Shown here: piece by piece, positions 63,147 to 64,000 of the stretch
How the letters are laid out: each line of letters opens with the position of its first letter
How positions within the stretch are numbered: position 1 is the first letter of the stretch
Source of the DNA: Burhinus oedicnemus
Lineage: Eukaryota > Chordata > Aves > Charadriiformes > Burhinidae
Length of the DNA: 64,000 bases
Assembly (NCBI GenBank): GCA_008921705.1
Contig: VFFE01007258.1
Coordinates: 761,027 to 825,026 of the forward strand
Direction of reading: 5' to 3'
The notes under the pieces: generated by a model
Database searches by the model: none
The model's input: only the letters and a program-made list of their open reading frames with translations
Told to the model about the DNA's origin: nothing
Position numbers and translations under genes: made by a program

Positions 63147-64000
63147 GTAAGTTTGATTTAACTGTTTCTAAAAGGGTTGTGTTAATTTGTTTGAAGATGA
63201 CTGGATCAAGCTAAGAGGCACTTGAAAAATAATGATAAGCTAGAAAAATATTTCAGTCAGCTCTTCAGGTATGATACACCTTTTTAAAGTCTGTTCATGA
63301 GCTGATATTTCTTGCCCCTGATATTTCCATGGTAGTATTTTCACTTGTGGTATCAGTAATTAGAGATAGTGATATAAGCACTGTTCCCGTAGCTACTGAT
63401 AATTTTGACCAGCAATTTGGTTTATAAATATATTCTAGATCACTCAGTAATCAAGAGTGCCAATTACCTGGTTTACACTAGCACCATCGGGTTTAACTCT
63501 ACTGCAGTTGGTGGCAGTTCAGACAATCAGGAGTGCTAGGTTAATGTAGACAACATCTTCAGAAGATCAGGCCAACAAATTACATGTAAAACTCAGCCAG
63601 AACAATTAAGAGTTCATTTCTATTTGGCAGGATAAATGTTCAACCAAAATGTTTGGCTAAGCATGCTAAATCACAGTAACATATAGCACTTTGTAAAACA
63701 AGACAAAATTCTGGTGGTAGATAGCAGGCATTTGTGACACAAGTGTGTAGATCAGGACTGTCCAGCAAACTCTGAAGCATGTGACAGTCCTATAAAATAC
63801 TGCTGTTAAAGCCAAAAGTTACTAAGAAGAAATAATGAAGGGAAGGAAAACAGGGAAAGAGCAGCACTAAGATGGCTTATTAGCCTACTTTGGTTTCCAT
63901 TTTAAGTCAGTGAAAGGGGGGAAAAATCCTAAAGCAGACTTCCGTAAATTTTATGGAAGTTTGTTTGGTGTTTTTTTTTTTTTTTTTAATCAAAACTGTG
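63147..64000 (+). other. Start of ASF1A intron 2
   Basis: AT-rich intronic sequence ending in a T-run (about 63971-63988). No exon was seen before the window ends. Confidence 0.9.

Overview
The window is vertebrate nuclear DNA, almost certainly from a bird. Two genes can be identified by reading their exons directly: the 3' half of MCM9 on the minus strand (six coding exons, 42612-56432) and the 5' part of ASF1A on the plus strand (two coding exons, 59220-63146). All splice junctions have GT..AG borders and the codon phases match across every junction. The bird assignment rests on several CR1 LINE copies with the avian-type 3' end (repeated ATTCTATG/ATTCTGTG octamers), low overall repeat content and single-copy introns. 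The species cannot be named.

Layout. 1-42 kb is gene-poor: I recognise no exon of a known gene. It holds two short CR1 tails (11594-11922 and 33640-33734), one 2.7-kb CR1 with decayed ORF1 and ORF2 (35180-37843), a 20-N assembly gap (16124-16143), a 187-bp tandem duplication (20392-20768), a 25-base poly-C run, and several small inverted and dispersed repeats. An unidentified minus-strand open frame lies at 40982-41353, about 1.2 kb beyond the MCM9 stop codon.

42.6-56.4 kb is MCM9. The exons encode the AAA+ core from the segment just after Walker A (Walker B, sensor 1, arginine finger and sensor 2 all present) and a long, poorly conserved C-terminal extension in one 1.57-kb terminal exon. 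The exons for the N-terminal domain and Walker A are not in the window and must lie to the right of 64000. In the human genome ASF1A sits antisense inside an MCM9 intron, and this window fits the same arrangement.

58.5-61 kb is a strong CpG island holding the ASF1A promoter (GC boxes, a CCAAT box), 5' UTR and first coding exon. ASF1A intron 1 (59329-63030) carries a CR1 tail; exon 2 follows, and the remaining exons lie beyond the window.

Functionally, MCM9 is a helicase partner of MCM8 in homologous recombination and ASF1A is an H3-H4 histone chaperone. Both act in replication- and repair-linked chromatin work, but their proximity is an overlap of loci and does not by itself indicate a shared pathway. 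No CRISPR array, operon, prokaryotic mobile element, tRNA or rRNA gene was seen.
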